This document shows, one piece after another, positions 18,032 through 26,536 of a stretch of DNA of 64,000 nucleotides. The notes under the pieces are model-generated. The model was not told where the DNA came from and did no database searches. It saw only the letters and a program-made list of their open reading frames with translations. Made by a program: the position numbers and the translations under genes. This stretch comes from Aquimarina sp. Aq107 (lineage in GTDB: Bacteria > Bacteroidota > Bacteroidia > Flavobacteriales > Flavobacteriaceae), in contig NZ_OX030782.1 in NCBI RefSeq assembly GCF_943733665.1, positions 764,001-828,000 of the forward strand. The letters are read 5' to 3'. Positions within the stretch are counted from its first letter, which is position 1, and each line of letters opens with the position of its first letter.

Positions 18032-19026
18032 TAATTCTTACTCAATTCTTGTACTTTTTTTAATGCAGCTAATCCTTTTCCTGAAAGCAACGATTCTTTC
18101 GCTTTTTCAAATCCTTGAATTGGAGATAAATTTTCTACCGTTGCGATTGCCATTCCTGCATTGGCAGACACAACATTGTTTTGTGCCTCTGTACCTTTAC
18201 CGCTTAGGATATTCATGAAAATAGTAGCTGACTCTTCTATAGAATCTCCACCCACAATCTCTTCCATTTTTAAAGCTGATACCCCAAAATCTTCAGGTGT
18301 TAGCATTCCTTCAGTTGTGTTAGAAATTGTTTTTGTACTTCCTGTAAGTGATATTTCGTCATATCCATCTAGCGCATGAATTATTGTAAAGTTTTTATCT
18401 GTATTTTGATATAAATATCCATACATTCTTGCTAGTTCAAGATTGAAAACACCAACGATTTGATTTTTTGGAAATGCTGGATTTACCATAGGGCCAAGCA
18501 TATTAAAGAATGTTTTTACGCCTAATTCTCTTCTTATAGGAGCTACATTCTTCATGGCTGGATGAAATAAAGGTGCGTGTAATACGCATATCCCTGCTTC
18601 ATCAATACTACGTTTTAGAAAATCTTTATCATTACTAAATTTGATTCCTAAATGTTCCATAACATTAGAACTACCGCATTTAGAAGAAACGCCATAATTA
18701 CCGTGTTTAGTTACTTTAATACCAGCACCTGCAGAAACAAAAGATGATAATGTAGAAATATTAAAAGTATCCTTACCATCTCCTCCAGTTCCACAAAGAT
18801 CGATGGGATTATAATCACTTAAGTCTACAGCTATGCACAATTCTAATAATGCATCTCTAAAACCTTCTAGTTCCTCAACCGTAATACTACGCATCATATA
18901 AACCGTAAGAAATGAGGCAATTTGACTTTGGTTATAATCTCCTTTAGATATATTAACCAAAACTTGTTTAGCTTCTTCTTTAGAAATGGTTTCGTGATTG
19001 ATTAATCGATTTAATAAATTTTTCAT
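18031..19026 (-). CDS. trpD: Anthranilate phosphoribosyltransferase
   Basis: Transfers phosphoribose from PRPP to anthranilate. 331 residues, the usual length. The N-terminal helical domain is followed by the PRPP-binding loop CGTGGDGKDTFNIST, the KHGNYGVSS segment that binds anthranilate, and the conserved LGPMVNP. The product is separate from the glutaminase (trpG), unlike the fused trpGD of enterics. It lies 93 bp after trpG. Confidence 0.98.
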   Translation of the reverse strand: MKNLLNRLINHETISKEEAKQVLVNISKGDYNQSQIASFLTVYMMRSITVEELEGFRDALLELCIAVDLSDYNPIDLCGTGGDGKDTFNISTLSSFVSAGAGIKVTKHGNYGVSSKCGSSNVMEHLGIKFSNDKDFLKRSIDEAGICVLHAPLFHPAMKNVAPIRRELGVKTFFNMLGPMVNPAFPKNQIVGVFNLELARMYGYLYQNTDKNFTIIHALDGYDEISLTGSTKTISNTTEGMLTPEDFGVSALKMEEIVGGDSIEESATIFMNILSGKGTEAQNNVVSANAGMAIATVENLSPIQGFEKAKESLLSGKGLAALKKVQELSKN

Positions 19027-19119
19027 AAGCCATTTTTTCCCAGTTTTCTCAGAGTATTGATAGAGAATTTACATAGGATATTTTTTAAAATTAATATAGT
19101 ATCATTATTATTATCAATC

Positions 19120-19689
19120 TCAATTGTTGATCCAGTTTTCTAACATTTTCTTTCCGTCGGGAGTAAGTACTGATTCTGGATGAAATTGCACGCCTCTAAC
19201 ATCTAATTCCTTGTGACGAAGAGACATTATTTGTCCATTCTCATCAAATGATGTTGCTTCTAAACATGATGGTAAATCTTTTTCTGATACTACCCAAGAG
19301 TGATATCTCCCTACATCGAATGTATCGTTTAAACCATTAAAAAGTGGTTCGTCTGATACTGTAAGTTTTACTTCGGTAGCAACACCGTGATAAACTTCAT
19401 CGAGATTGATGATGTTTCCTCCAAAAACTTCTCCAATAGCTTGCTGACCAAGACATACACCAAATATACTTTTGGTATTTGCATATGTTTTTATAATATC
19501 TTTTAATAATCCAGCCTCATCAGGAATACCAGGTCCTGGTGAAAGTAGTATTTTATTAAAAGATGCTACTTCTTCTAAGTTCAATTGATCATTTCGTTTT
19601 ACAACTACTTCACATCCTAGGTCTTCTAGATAATGAACCAGATTGTAAACAAATGAATCGTAGTTGTCTATTACTAATACTTTTTTCAT
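19120..19689 (-). CDS. trpG: Anthranilate synthase component II (glutamine amidotransferase)
   Basis: Supplies ammonia from glutamine to TrpE. 189 residues, class I glutaminase. The triad is Cys79 (FGVCLGQQ), His170 and Glu172 (FHPES), and the SPGPGIPDEAG loop is present. The close relative PabA is possible by family alone, but the position 4 bp after trpE and inside the trp operon favours TrpG; it may serve both pathways. Confidence 0.96.
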   Translation of the reverse strand: MKKVLVIDNYDSFVYNLVHYLEDLGCEVVVKRNDQLNLEEVASFNKILLSPGPGIPDEAGLLKDIIKTYANTKSIFGVCLGQQAIGEVFGGNIINLDEVYHGVATEVKLTVSDEPLFNGLNDTFDVGRYHSWVVSEKDLPSCLEATSFDENGQIMSLRHKELDVRGVQFHPESVLTPDGKKMLENWINN

Positions 19690-19693
19690 CTCC

Positions 19694-21091
19694 TTATATT
19701 TCTTCAGCTAGTTTTAATGCTTTGGTTAGTGCTCCCAGCTTATTGTATACTTCTTGTAATTCGTTTTCTTGGTTTGATTCATTAACTAATCCTGCTCCAG
19801 CTTGCCAATGTAATTGATGATTTTTACTTAAAAATGTTCTAATCATGATTGCATGATTAAAATTTCCAGAGAAATCCATAAAACCAATTGCGCCACCATA
19901 AAAATCTCTGTTCACGGTTTCATACTTTTCTATAAGCTTCATAGCCATATGTTTTGGTGCTCCACTTAATGTGCCCGCAGGAAATGTATCTGCGACTACT
20001 TGCATAGTAGTGGTGTCCTTGTGTTTTTTACCAGTCACTTTACTTACTAAATGAATTACATGAGAATAGAATTGTACTTCTCTATAAGTATCTACGGTAA
20101 CGTCACTACCATTGCGACTTAAATCATTACGAGCTAGATCAACTAGCATTACGTGTTCTGCGTTTTCTTTTTCGTCTACAGATAATTTTTTAGCAAGTTC
20201 TGCATCTTGTTCATCATTTCCTGTTCTTTTAAAAGTTCCAGCGATTGGATGAATTTCTGCAATATCATCTTTAACTACTAATTGTGCTTCTGGCGAACTC
20301 CCAAATATTTTGAAATCACCATAATCAAAATAGAATAAGTAAGGAGATGGATTAACACTTCGTAAAGCGCGATACACATTAAATTCGTCTCCTTTAAATT
20401 TTTGGGAAAAGCGTTTAGATAAAACTAATTGAAAAACATCTCCTCGTTGGCAATGCTGTTTAGCCAAGGCAACATGTTCCTTGTATTGTTCATCATCTAA
20501 ATTAGAAGTCGTTTGACCAACAGTAGTGAAATTATAAGATGCAAAGTTTTTTACATTGAGTAGAGACTCTATTTCCGAAATGTTACTTACAGAGTCGTAG
20601 CAATGGGCAAAAATATAAGCTTCATTGTTAAAGTGGTTGATTGCGATAATATTTTGATATACGGTATATTGCATATCAGGGATGTCTAAACCACCTGGTT
20701 TCTTTGTAATTTCTATGTTTTCGAAATAACGGACCGAATCATAAGAAATATACCCAAATAACCCATTGTTTATAAATTTGAAATCACTTTTGGAGGTTTT
20801 AAATTTTTGTCCAAATTGTTCAATAACAAGAGGAATGTTTGTATCATTAGTTATTGGGGTTTCACTAAATGTTTTGTCAGGAAATGATTCATAAATGGTC
20901 TCATTTTCAATCCTAATATTAGCTATTGGATTACAACAGATATATGAAAAACTATTTTCATTACCTCTATAGTCGCTACTTTCTAATAAAAGGCTATTAG
21001 GAAATCTATCTCTAATTTTTAGATAGACACTAACCGGTGTAATAGTATCGGCAAGAATTTGTTTAAAATGTGTGGTTAATGTATAACTCAT
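19694..21091 (-). CDS. trpE: Anthranilate synthase component I
   Basis: Chorismate to anthranilate, the first committed step. 465 residues. The N-terminal LLESSDYRG stretch matches the tryptophan feedback-binding LLES motif, so allosteric inhibition by Trp is expected. The catalytic half carries GDVFQLVLSKRF, HPIAGTFKR, LVDLARNDLSR and GTLSGAPK. It is the first structural gene of the operon and is preceded by a trp leader peptide and attenuator. Confidence 0.98.
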   Translation of the reverse strand: MSYTLTTHFKQILADTITPVSVYLKIRDRFPNSLLLESSDYRGNENSFSYICCNPIANIRIENETIYESFPDKTFSETPITNDTNIPLVIEQFGQKFKTSKSDFKFINNGLFGYISYDSVRYFENIEITKKPGGLDIPDMQYTVYQNIIAINHFNNEAYIFAHCYDSVSNISEIESLLNVKNFASYNFTTVGQTTSNLDDEQYKEHVALAKQHCQRGDVFQLVLSKRFSQKFKGDEFNVYRALRSVNPSPYLFYFDYGDFKIFGSSPEAQLVVKDDIAEIHPIAGTFKRTGNDEQDAELAKKLSVDEKENAEHVMLVDLARNDLSRNGSDVTVDTYREVQFYSHVIHLVSKVTGKKHKDTTTMQVVADTFPAGTLSGAPKHMAMKLIEKYETVNRDFYGGAIGFMDFSGNFNHAIMIRTFLSKNHQLHWQAGAGLVNESNQENELQEVYNKLGALTKALKLAEEI

Positions 21092-21138
21092 GTTAGATTT
21101 TAATATTTATAATTTATAAATCCCTTAACTATATGAAC

Positions 21139-21172
21139 AAAAAAAAGGCTTGTCGTGATTTGACAAGCCTTT
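21139..21172 (-). terminator. trp operon attenuator terminator
   Basis: On the minus strand, AAAGGCTTGTC (21172-21162), a 7-nt loop and GACAAGCCTTT (21154-21144) form an 11-bp perfect stem followed by a run of eight U (21146-21139). It lies 48 bp before the trpE start. The segment TCACGAC in its loop and 3' stem (21158-21152) is the perfect complement of GTCGTGA at 21213-21207 in the leader, forming the alternative antiterminator. Confidence 0.93.
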
Positions 21173-21201
21173 GATATGTTTACTTAACTATATGACAGGA
21201 T

Positions 21202-21264
21202 CTATCTCACGACGTTTTCGTTATAAGATGACCACCACCATGTATTTGTTAAGATTATTTTCAT
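21202..21264 (-). CDS. trpL: trp operon leader peptide (20 aa, three consecutive Trp)
   Basis: The minus-strand ORF reads MKIILTNTWWWSSYNENVVR and stop. The three tandem TGG codons occupy 21240-21232. Tryptophan is the rarest residue in proteins, so three in a row in a 20-residue ORF placed upstream of a Trp-biosynthesis terminator is strong evidence of attenuation. Geometry fits: a ribosome stalled on the Trp codons leaves 21213-21207 free to pair with 21158-21152 (antiterminator). A ribosome that reaches the stop codon at 21204-21202 covers 21213-21207 and lets the terminator form. I did not find a convincing separate 1:2 stem. The peptide itself probably has no function beyond sensing charged tRNA-Trp. 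Confidence 0.92.
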   Translation of the reverse strand: MKIILTNTWWWSSYNENVVR

Positions 21265-21280
21265 TTTATTTTTCTTGAGT

Positions 21281-21288
21281 CAAATATA
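21281..21288 (-). promoter_or_regulatory. -7 element of the trp operon promoter
   Basis: On the minus strand TATATTTG matches TAnnTTTG exactly and lies 17 nt before the leader ATG. A TTTTTTG run sits about 16 nt upstream, a slightly short spacer for a -33 box. Confidence 0.55.
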
Positions 21289-21318
21289 TAAATTAATTAT
21301 AATTCAAAAAATAAAAAA

Positions 21319-21885
21319 TTACATTTTTAAATTTACAGCTAATTCGAATTCATCGCTGATCGCTTTATCTCCTAAATTATCAAAGAAACTTCCTGATCCG
21401 TATTTGATATCATATTTGGTTCTATCTACTTTTAAGGTAGTAGAAGCAGTTGATCCATTTACAGCAAGGTCAAAAGCGATAGGATTTGTTTTTCCCTTGA
21501 TGGTAAGATCTCCGGCTATTTTATAACCACCATCCATTTTTGAGGCTTTTTTAATTATAAGTTTAGCATTTTTGAAATTTTGTACGCCAAAGAAATCATC
21601 AGAATTAAGGTGGCCTTCTAATTTTTCTTTTCCTTTTCCAGCTTCTAGATCTGTTACTGCAAGTGAGGTCATATCTACGATAAACTCACCACCACTTAAA
21701 TTTTTGCCATCAAAGGTCAAGAATCCACTAGAAAAGTTAAGAGTTCCTGTGTGTTGACCAGTCACTTTTTTACCTGTCCAATTAATAGAACTTTCTGCTG
21801 TATTTATCTTTTTTTGTTGAGCATAAATAGATGTGGTAGCAATTATTGTTAATGCTAAGAATAATGGTTTAAGTTTGGTTTTCAT
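21319..21885 (-). CDS. YceI family secreted lipid-binding-like protein
   Basis: 188 residues with a Sec signal peptide (about residues 1-22, ending IYAQ). The rest is the YceI lipocalin-like beta-barrel (SSINWTGKKVTGQHTGTL near the start, KDIKYGSGSFFDNLGDKAI-type C-terminus). Family members bind polyprenoid or other amphiphilic molecules in the periplasm and are often stress-induced. It lies 41 bp downstream of a MarR gene on the same strand, so it is probably a target of that regulator. Confidence 0.92.
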   Translation of the reverse strand: MKTKLKPLFLALTIIATTSIYAQQKKINTAESSINWTGKKVTGQHTGTLNFSSGFLTFDGKNLSGGEFIVDMTSLAVTDLEAGKGKEKLEGHLNSDDFFGVQNFKNAKLIIKKASKMDGGYKIAGDLTIKGKTNPIAFDLAVNGSTASTTLKVDRTKYDIKYGSGSFFDNLGDKAISDEFELAVNLKM

Positions 21886-21926
21886 AATTTTAAAATTTAA
21901 TGATTATATAAATTGTGTTTACTTAA

Positions 21927-22379
21927 TTAACTTCTAAGTTTATTTAATAGGTTGTTTAGAATATTCAATTCTTCTTTAGATAAGTTGGAGGTGATTTTTT
22001 TTTCGAAATTATCCATTACGGGGCTTATTTTATCTAAAAAGTTATTCCCGTTTTCTGTTATCGTAATTTCTACTTTTCTTCTATTAGTTTCACAAATGAT
22101 TCTTTTTACTAAATCTTTTTTAATTAGTTTATCTACTAATCGTGTCGTATTACTCATTTTACTAACCATTCTCTCTTGTATAGTAGATAAGTTGGCAGGT
22201 TTACCTCCTTGACCCTTTAAAATTCGTAGTACATTAAATTGCTGAATAGAAATATCATAAGTTTTTAATTCTGAACTTATTCGATCGCTTATCCAATTTT
22301 CGGTATATAATAAATTGATGATCACCTTTCTAGAGAGAGGAAGTTCTTTTTTTGTTTGTATGATATCTTCTATATTCAT
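21927..22379 (-). CDS. MarR family transcriptional regulator
   Basis: About 150 residues. A winged helix-turn-helix of MarR type is seen (ISIQQFNVLRILKG, then NLSTIQERMVSKMSNTTRLVDKLIKK, then the wing with ICETNRRKVEITITENG). I place the start at the second ATG (22379, MNIEDIIQ), because the longer reading would run through the operator palindromes. It is the first gene of a two-gene unit with yceI. The regulator probably represses both from the palindromes at its own start and responds to a small ligand or oxidant; the ligand is unknown. Confidence 0.9.
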   Translation of the reverse strand: MNIEDIIQTKKELPLSRKVIINLLYTENWISDRISSELKTYDISIQQFNVLRILKGQGGKPANLSTIQERMVSKMSNTTRLVDKLIKKDLVKRIICETNRRKVEITITENGNNFLDKISPVMDNFEKKITSNLSKEELNILNNLLNKLRS

Positions 22380-22408
22380 TTGTATAAACAATATTTGTAT
22401 ATACAAAT
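22379..22408. promoter_or_regulatory. Probable MarR operator: two adjacent palindromes
   Basis: A perfect 16-bp palindrome, ATTTGTATATACAAAT (22393-22408), is followed by a related imperfect copy, TTTGTATAAACAA (22379-22391), that runs into the start codon. MarR proteins bind such palindromes as dimers, and the position blocks transcription start or elongation. Confidence 0.65.
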
Positions 22409-22597
22409 GTATAATGTTTTCTTTCTTAAAAATGATAAAGAGTTACTAATTCTTTGTTAAAGTTCCAATGATTGCTATTCATTAATATTATTATTGTCCG
22501 ATTGTAGGATGAACGAAATCCTAAAATTCTCTTTATGAATTATTTAAACCTTGTTAATTTTCTTTTAGGAAATAACGCGTTTTAATACATTAGTATA

Positions 22598-23119
22598 ATG
22601 CAGAAACTGATCTTGTATATAGGATTGACCTTTTTGGTTGTTGGGTGTAAAGGAGAACAAAGAGTTGCTTTTGAGGCATCTAATGTTTTTTCTAGCAAAG
22701 GTGTAGAGATACCGGTATATGATTTTGAAAATTTTGAACATCTCTTAACTATTAATGATGGAAAAACACGGGTGATCAATTTTTGGGCTACTTGGTGTAA
22801 ACCTTGTGTCGCAGAATTACCATATTTCGAATTAATTAATAGTAGATATCCAGATAAAGAAGTAGAAGTGATATTAGTGAGTCTCGATCTTCCTAATCAG
22901 GTAGAAACTAAACTAATACCATTTGTAAAAAAACAACGTATACAAAGCAAAATTGTGTTGTTGGATGACCCTGATGCTAATACTTGGATTCCTAAAGTAA
23001 ATGAAAATTGGTCTGGTTCTATACCAGCTACTATAATATATAAAGGAAATACCTCTAATTTTTATGAGCGATCCTTTACATACGATGAGTTAGAAAGAGA
23101 ATTAAAAAAAATGTTATAA
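22598..23119 (+). CDS. TlpA-like thioredoxin-fold lipoprotein
   Basis: 173 residues. The signal peptide ends in the lipobox VVGC (Cys17), so the protein is lipid-anchored. The thioredoxin fold has the active site FWATWCKPC followed by VAELPYF, and the cis-Pro loop reads SGSIPATI. TlpA/ResA-type proteins reduce or oxidise disulfides in the periplasm. It is the first of four redox/sulfur genes reading in the same direction. Confidence 0.9.
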   Translation: MQKLILYIGLTFLVVGCKGEQRVAFEASNVFSSKGVEIPVYDFENFEHLLTINDGKTRVINFWATWCKPCVAELPYFELINSRYPDKEVEVILVSLDLPNQVETKLIPFVKKQRIQSKIVLLDDPDANTWIPKVNENWSGSIPATIIYKGNTSNFYERSFTYDELERELKKML

Positions 23120-23163
23120 TAGTTCCTAATCATACGGATTAAAACCTTAATTAAATAAAACAG

Positions 23164-23790
23164 ATGAAAACTTTAAAAATTTTAGTAGCAGTTGTTCTAG
23201 TAATTGCAGTAAGTGCATTTGCGATTGATAAAGTTAATTTGTCAGATAGTGATGCTGGTTATGTAATAGGTGATGTCGCAACAGATTTTAGCCTTAAAAA
23301 CATTGATGATACTACAGTTTCTTTAGCTGATTATAAAGACGCTAAAGGGTTTATTGTTATTTTTACTTGTAATCATTGCCCATATTCTGTGGCTTATGAA
23401 GATAGGATTATAGAATTGGATAAAGCTTTTAAAGATAAAGGGTATCCTGTTATTGCTATCAATCCTAATAACCCTAAAGCGTATCCAACGGATAGTTTTG
23501 ATAATATGAAAGTAAGAGCAAAAGAAAAAGGGTTTACATTTCCTTATTTGTTTGATGACGGACAGAAAATATATCCTCAATATGGAGCTACAAAAACTCC
23601 TCATGTTTATATTTTAGAAAAAACTACAAATGGTAACATTGTGCGTTACATCGGAGCAATAGATAATAATTATAAAGATGCATCCGCTGCTGATAAAAAG
23701 TATGCTGAGGATGCTATTAACGCTTTATTAAAAGGAGAAAAAGTTCCCGTAGAGACTACTAAAGCAATAGGTTGTAGTATAAAAGCATAA
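23164..23790 (+). CDS. Peroxiredoxin-like/redoxin-domain secreted protein
   Basis: 208 residues with an N-terminal hydrophobic signal (about residues 1-20). The thioredoxin-fold motif is FTCNHCPYSVAYEDRI, as in the PRX_like1 group (Cys-x-x-Cys-Pro-Tyr). The cis-Pro motif is GATKTPHVYI. It probably acts as a periplasmic thiol oxidoreductase. A C-terminal Cys (IGCSIKA) is also present. 44 bp after the TlpA-like gene, so likely cotranscribed. Confidence 0.88.
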   Translation: MKTLKILVAVVLVIAVSAFAIDKVNLSDSDAGYVIGDVATDFSLKNIDDTTVSLADYKDAKGFIVIFTCNHCPYSVAYEDRIIELDKAFKDKGYPVIAINPNNPKAYPTDSFDNMKVRAKEKGFTFPYLFDDGQKIYPQYGATKTPHVYILEKTTNGNIVRYIGAIDNNYKDASAADKKYAEDAINALLKGEKVPVETTKAIGCSIKA

Positions 23791-23818
23791 TTAGCACTGT
23801 ACTTTTAAAATAAATGGA

Positions 23819-23858
23819 TGTACGACTTCGTACAATTCAGTTAGGACTCTTATATTTG
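23819..23858 (+). promoter_or_regulatory. Inverted repeat and -7 box before the first rhodanese gene
   Basis: TGTACG (23819-23824), a 4-nt loop and CGTACA (23829-23834) form a perfect 6-bp inverted repeat. About 17 nt later TATATTTG (23851-23858) matches the Bacteroidota -7 box. The repeat sits where a -33 element would be, which suggests an operator, though this is inference. Confidence 0.4.
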
Positions 23859-23904
23859 TAAGGAATTGCAGATTTAAAAGTTCAATTAATAAAGGAAATA
23901 TAAA

Positions 23905-24219
23905 ATGGCCGAAGATATCACTCAAGATCAATGGGAAGATCTAATTGCTAAGGATGCAAATGCAGTAATTTTAGATGTTAGAACAGAGGAAGAAGTAGAA
24001 GATGGATTTATACCCAATATGTTAAATCTAGATATACGCCAAGGACAAGGTTTTTTAGACGAAGTACAGAAATTAGATAAATCCAAAAATTATTACGTGT
24101 ACTGTCGTTCTGGAGCTAGAAGTGCACAAGCTTGTACATTGATGAATCAAATGGGTTTTGAAACTACTTATAATCTCATAGGTGGTTTTATGAGCTGGGA
24201 TGGCGAAGTTGCCGAATAA
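23905..24219 (+). CDS. Cytoplasmic rhodanese-like domain protein
   Basis: 104 residues, a single rhodanese domain. The active-site loop is YCRSGARSAQAC, whose first Cys is the persulfide-bearing residue. Motifs ILDVRTEEE and a GFMSW tail are typical. It has no signal peptide, so a cytoplasmic sulfur-transfer role is likely. It pairs with a second, exported rhodanese 12 bp downstream. Confidence 0.93.
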   Translation: MAEDITQDQWEDLIAKDANAVILDVRTEEEVEDGFIPNMLNLDIRQGQGFLDEVQKLDKSKNYYVYCRSGARSAQACTLMNQMGFETTYNLIGGFMSWDGEVAE

Positions 24220-24237
24220 TAGTATTTAATTGTGTTT

Positions 24238-24639
24238 ATGAAAATTAAAACAATAATAACCGTAGTTGTTCTTTCAATGTTATTATTCAATTGTAAAGAT
24301 GCTAAAACAGATGATACTGCAATTGTAGAATTAATAACAGTAGCAGAGATGGATTCTTTATTGGAAATGGAAAAAGTACAGCTTGTAGATGTACGCACTC
24401 CACAAGAATATGCAGAAGGTCACATAGAAGGAGCGATTAATATAGATTTTAGTGATGAGAATTTTGAAACACTAATATCTGAAGTAGATAAAACAAAACC
24501 TGTAGCTGTGTATTGCGGTAGGGGAGGAAGAAGTGGTAAATGTTCTGCGTATATGAAGAAAGCAGGGTTTACTAAAATCTACGATCTAGATGGTGGTATT
24601 ACTGAATGGAAATATAAAGGAAAGACTTTGGTTAAATAA
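24238..24639 (+). CDS. Rhodanese-like lipoprotein
   Basis: About 133 residues from the ATG at 24238 (an upstream GTG at 24232 is possible). The signal peptide ends in LFNC, a lipobox, so the protein is lipid-anchored outside the cytoplasm. The rhodanese loop is YCGRGGRSGKC, and VDVRTPQEYAEGHIEGA is the conserved CH2 motif. The cytoplasmic and envelope rhodanese pair suggests sulfane-sulfur handling on both sides of the membrane (inference). Confidence 0.9.
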   Translation: MKIKTIITVVVLSMLLFNCKDAKTDDTAIVELITVAEMDSLLEMEKVQLVDVRTPQEYAEGHIEGAINIDFSDENFETLISEVDKTKPVAVYCGRGGRSGKCSAYMKKAGFTKIYDLDGGITEWKYKGKTLVK

Positions 24640-24664
24640 TTTTTAAGTGTTTCTGTCATGATAT

Positions 24665-24698
24665 AAAAAAAACCGACCACTATATGGTCGGTTTTTTA
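24665..24698. terminator. Bidirectional intrinsic terminator
   Basis: Stem ACCGACCA (24672-24679) with TGGTCGGT (24685-24692), loop of 5 nt, A-run before and T-run after. It separates the convergent rhodanese and amidase genes. Confidence 0.9.
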
Positions 24699-24719
24699 TT
24701 TTATATTTTTCTGAATTGA

Positions 24720-26531
24720 TTATTGTTTTAAGATTCTTGAATAGGTTACATTTTTACCATTTTTTACTTTTATAATATAAGTTCCACCAGTAATTCCTTC
24801 GATTAGGGAGCTGATGTTTAGGTTTTGTAAACTATTCTCTTTCGGCGTTGTATTAATTTTATTTAATAATTTACCAGTAATATCCCAAATAGATACTTCT
24901 AAACGTTGATTTGAGGTAGCATTATATGTCAATGTCAATGATTTAGCTGTTGTTGGATTTGGATAAATGATAGGAGCACTATTGTTTAGTTTTGTATCAT
25001 CAATAATATTTGGATTTTGTCGAGAAAGAGAGCTAATCGTTATATCTAAGTTTCCGGGAGCAGACCAATTCCCAGCAGCATCTCTTACCAAACTTTTAAT
25101 TTTTCCGTTTTGTCTTCTTATATCTTTAGTTACAGAAGATCCAGCTGTTATGGATTGTGTTTGATTTGCTCTAAATTTATACACTTTAAGATCATCGAAT
25201 TCCATATTGGTTTTGTTCGTTCTTAACGAGATAGAACTTCCATTTTTGATTGGAGTCGTGTCTGTCCATCTTAAAAGCGAGGTATTGTTTCTAAAAATTT
25301 CTAATACTCCAAAAGCCGGGCTATAGGTTATTTTATAATTAGCCCATTGGTTATCTAGTGGTACATCACTAATCGCTCTAAAATTTAGTTGATTATTTAC
25401 TGTCTCATATATTCTGACCTTATTATCTTCTCCACTAAACCATATTAAATATGAGTTTCCTCTCTGACTTTGGGTTACATCATCAGCCATGATATGTAGA
25501 CCAAATTTTTTTGGCCCTGTTGTAGAAATTGTTTTAGCAGAGAACTCATACAAATAAGGGAGCCCAGAATTTTGTGATAAAAAAGTATTCAATTTTGTAT
25601 TGTCAGACGAAATGTCGGATTGACTTAAATGGCCATTACTAATGCTCCAATTTCCAGCTCCTTGGGTATATCCAGAGTAAAAAACATTAAAGTTGTCATT
25701 AAAAAAACCATTGCCTCTATTGGCATACCAATTATCACCATATTTCTCTAAAGCTTGATAAAACCTTCTAGTTACCCCTATGTTATCATTGTCATTAAAG
25801 TTAGCTGTAAAATCACCAGATTGAGAGTTACCTCCAGGAACGCTGATAGTTGTGGTTGGTGCTTCTGTATCTCCGGTAGGTGGTGGAGTACAGTTTCTGT
25901 TTAGGTCGTTTTGAAGAGCAGTTAAATAAGCGTCTGCAAATCGATTTCTCCAAGTGTCGTTTAAGAGTTTCGTAGCGTCTCCAGTATCAACAAATCCTAT
26001 TTCACTAAGTACACCTACTGCGTTATTTCCGGTCAATACCCCTAGATGAAAAATGAAAGAAGCATCTTCAACCGATCTTCGATCTCTCCATTCTCCTTTT
26101 TCTACCATTCGATCTTGAATCTGTCTAGAAAATCTACTATTTGATGATTGAGGAGAATTACTACGATTACACCAGAATGTTTCGGTACCTGTTCCTCCTC
26201 CGGCATTACAGTGGATGCTAATAAAACGATCTGCCCGCCAATTATTAGAAATTGCTCTTCGCTGACTAAGTGTGAGCCATCCATTACGAGTATTTCGAGT
26301 TAAATGAACAGACCAACCGTTACAATCATCCTCGATTAGATTTTTTAGTTTGATACCAACGGATAATGCCGTTGCGTGTTCTGTATCGGTTCTTCCATCT
26401 GGATTACTACCATCACTAGCATAGCCGTGTCCTGGATCTATCACTACAACTTGCGCTTGTGATATTGTAGAGAATAGAATAGCGATTATAAGAAGTAACT
26501 TTATGCCTAGTATTGAGATTGTATTTTTCAT
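24720..26531 (-). CDS. T9SS-exported N-acetylmuramoyl-L-alanine amidase (Amidase_3)
   Basis: 603 residues. Signal peptide about 1-26. Amidase_3 domain (about 28-212) has the zinc ligands His35 (DPGHG), Glu51 (TEHA) and His107 (SIHCNA), and the catalytic Glu177 (LSEIGF). A linker leads into a shared tail domain (about 220-500) that is nearly the same as in the M23 protein encoded at 27523-29955. A T9SS type A sorting domain closes the protein (YPNPTTAKSLTLTY to GGTYIIKVKNGK). It should cleave the peptide from the glycan of peptidoglycan and be exported to the cell surface or outside, which points to an attack on foreign walls or extracellular debris rather than on self. Gene lies 5 nt after the propeller gene. 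Confidence 0.93.
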   Translation of the reverse strand: MKNTISILGIKLLLIIAILFSTISQAQVVVIDPGHGYASDGSNPDGRTDTEHATALSVGIKLKNLIEDDCNGWSVHLTRNTRNGWLTLSQRRAISNNWRADRFISIHCNAGGGTGTETFWCNRSNSPQSSNSRFSRQIQDRMVEKGEWRDRRSVEDASFIFHLGVLTGNNAVGVLSEIGFVDTGDATKLLNDTWRNRFADAYLTALQNDLNRNCTPPPTGDTEAPTTTISVPGGNSQSGDFTANFNDNDNIGVTRRFYQALEKYGDNWYANRGNGFFNDNFNVFYSGYTQGAGNWSISNGHLSQSDISSDNTKLNTFLSQNSGLPYLYEFSAKTISTTGPKKFGLHIMADDVTQSQRGNSYLIWFSGEDNKVRIYETVNNQLNFRAISDVPLDNQWANYKITYSPAFGVLEIFRNNTSLLRWTDTTPIKNGSSISLRTNKTNMEFDDLKVYKFRANQTQSITAGSSVTKDIRRQNGKIKSLVRDAAGNWSAPGNLDITISSLSRQNPNIIDDTKLNNSAPIIYPNPTTAKSLTLTYNATSNQRLEVSIWDITGKLLNKINTTPKENSLQNLNISSLIEGITGGTYIIKVKNGKNVTYSRILKQ

Positions 26532-26536
26532 GAGGA

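Noticed and set aside
22380..22406. Longer MarR start at 22406
   Set aside because: It would translate through both operator palindromes and add nine hydrophobic residues unlike the family N-terminus.
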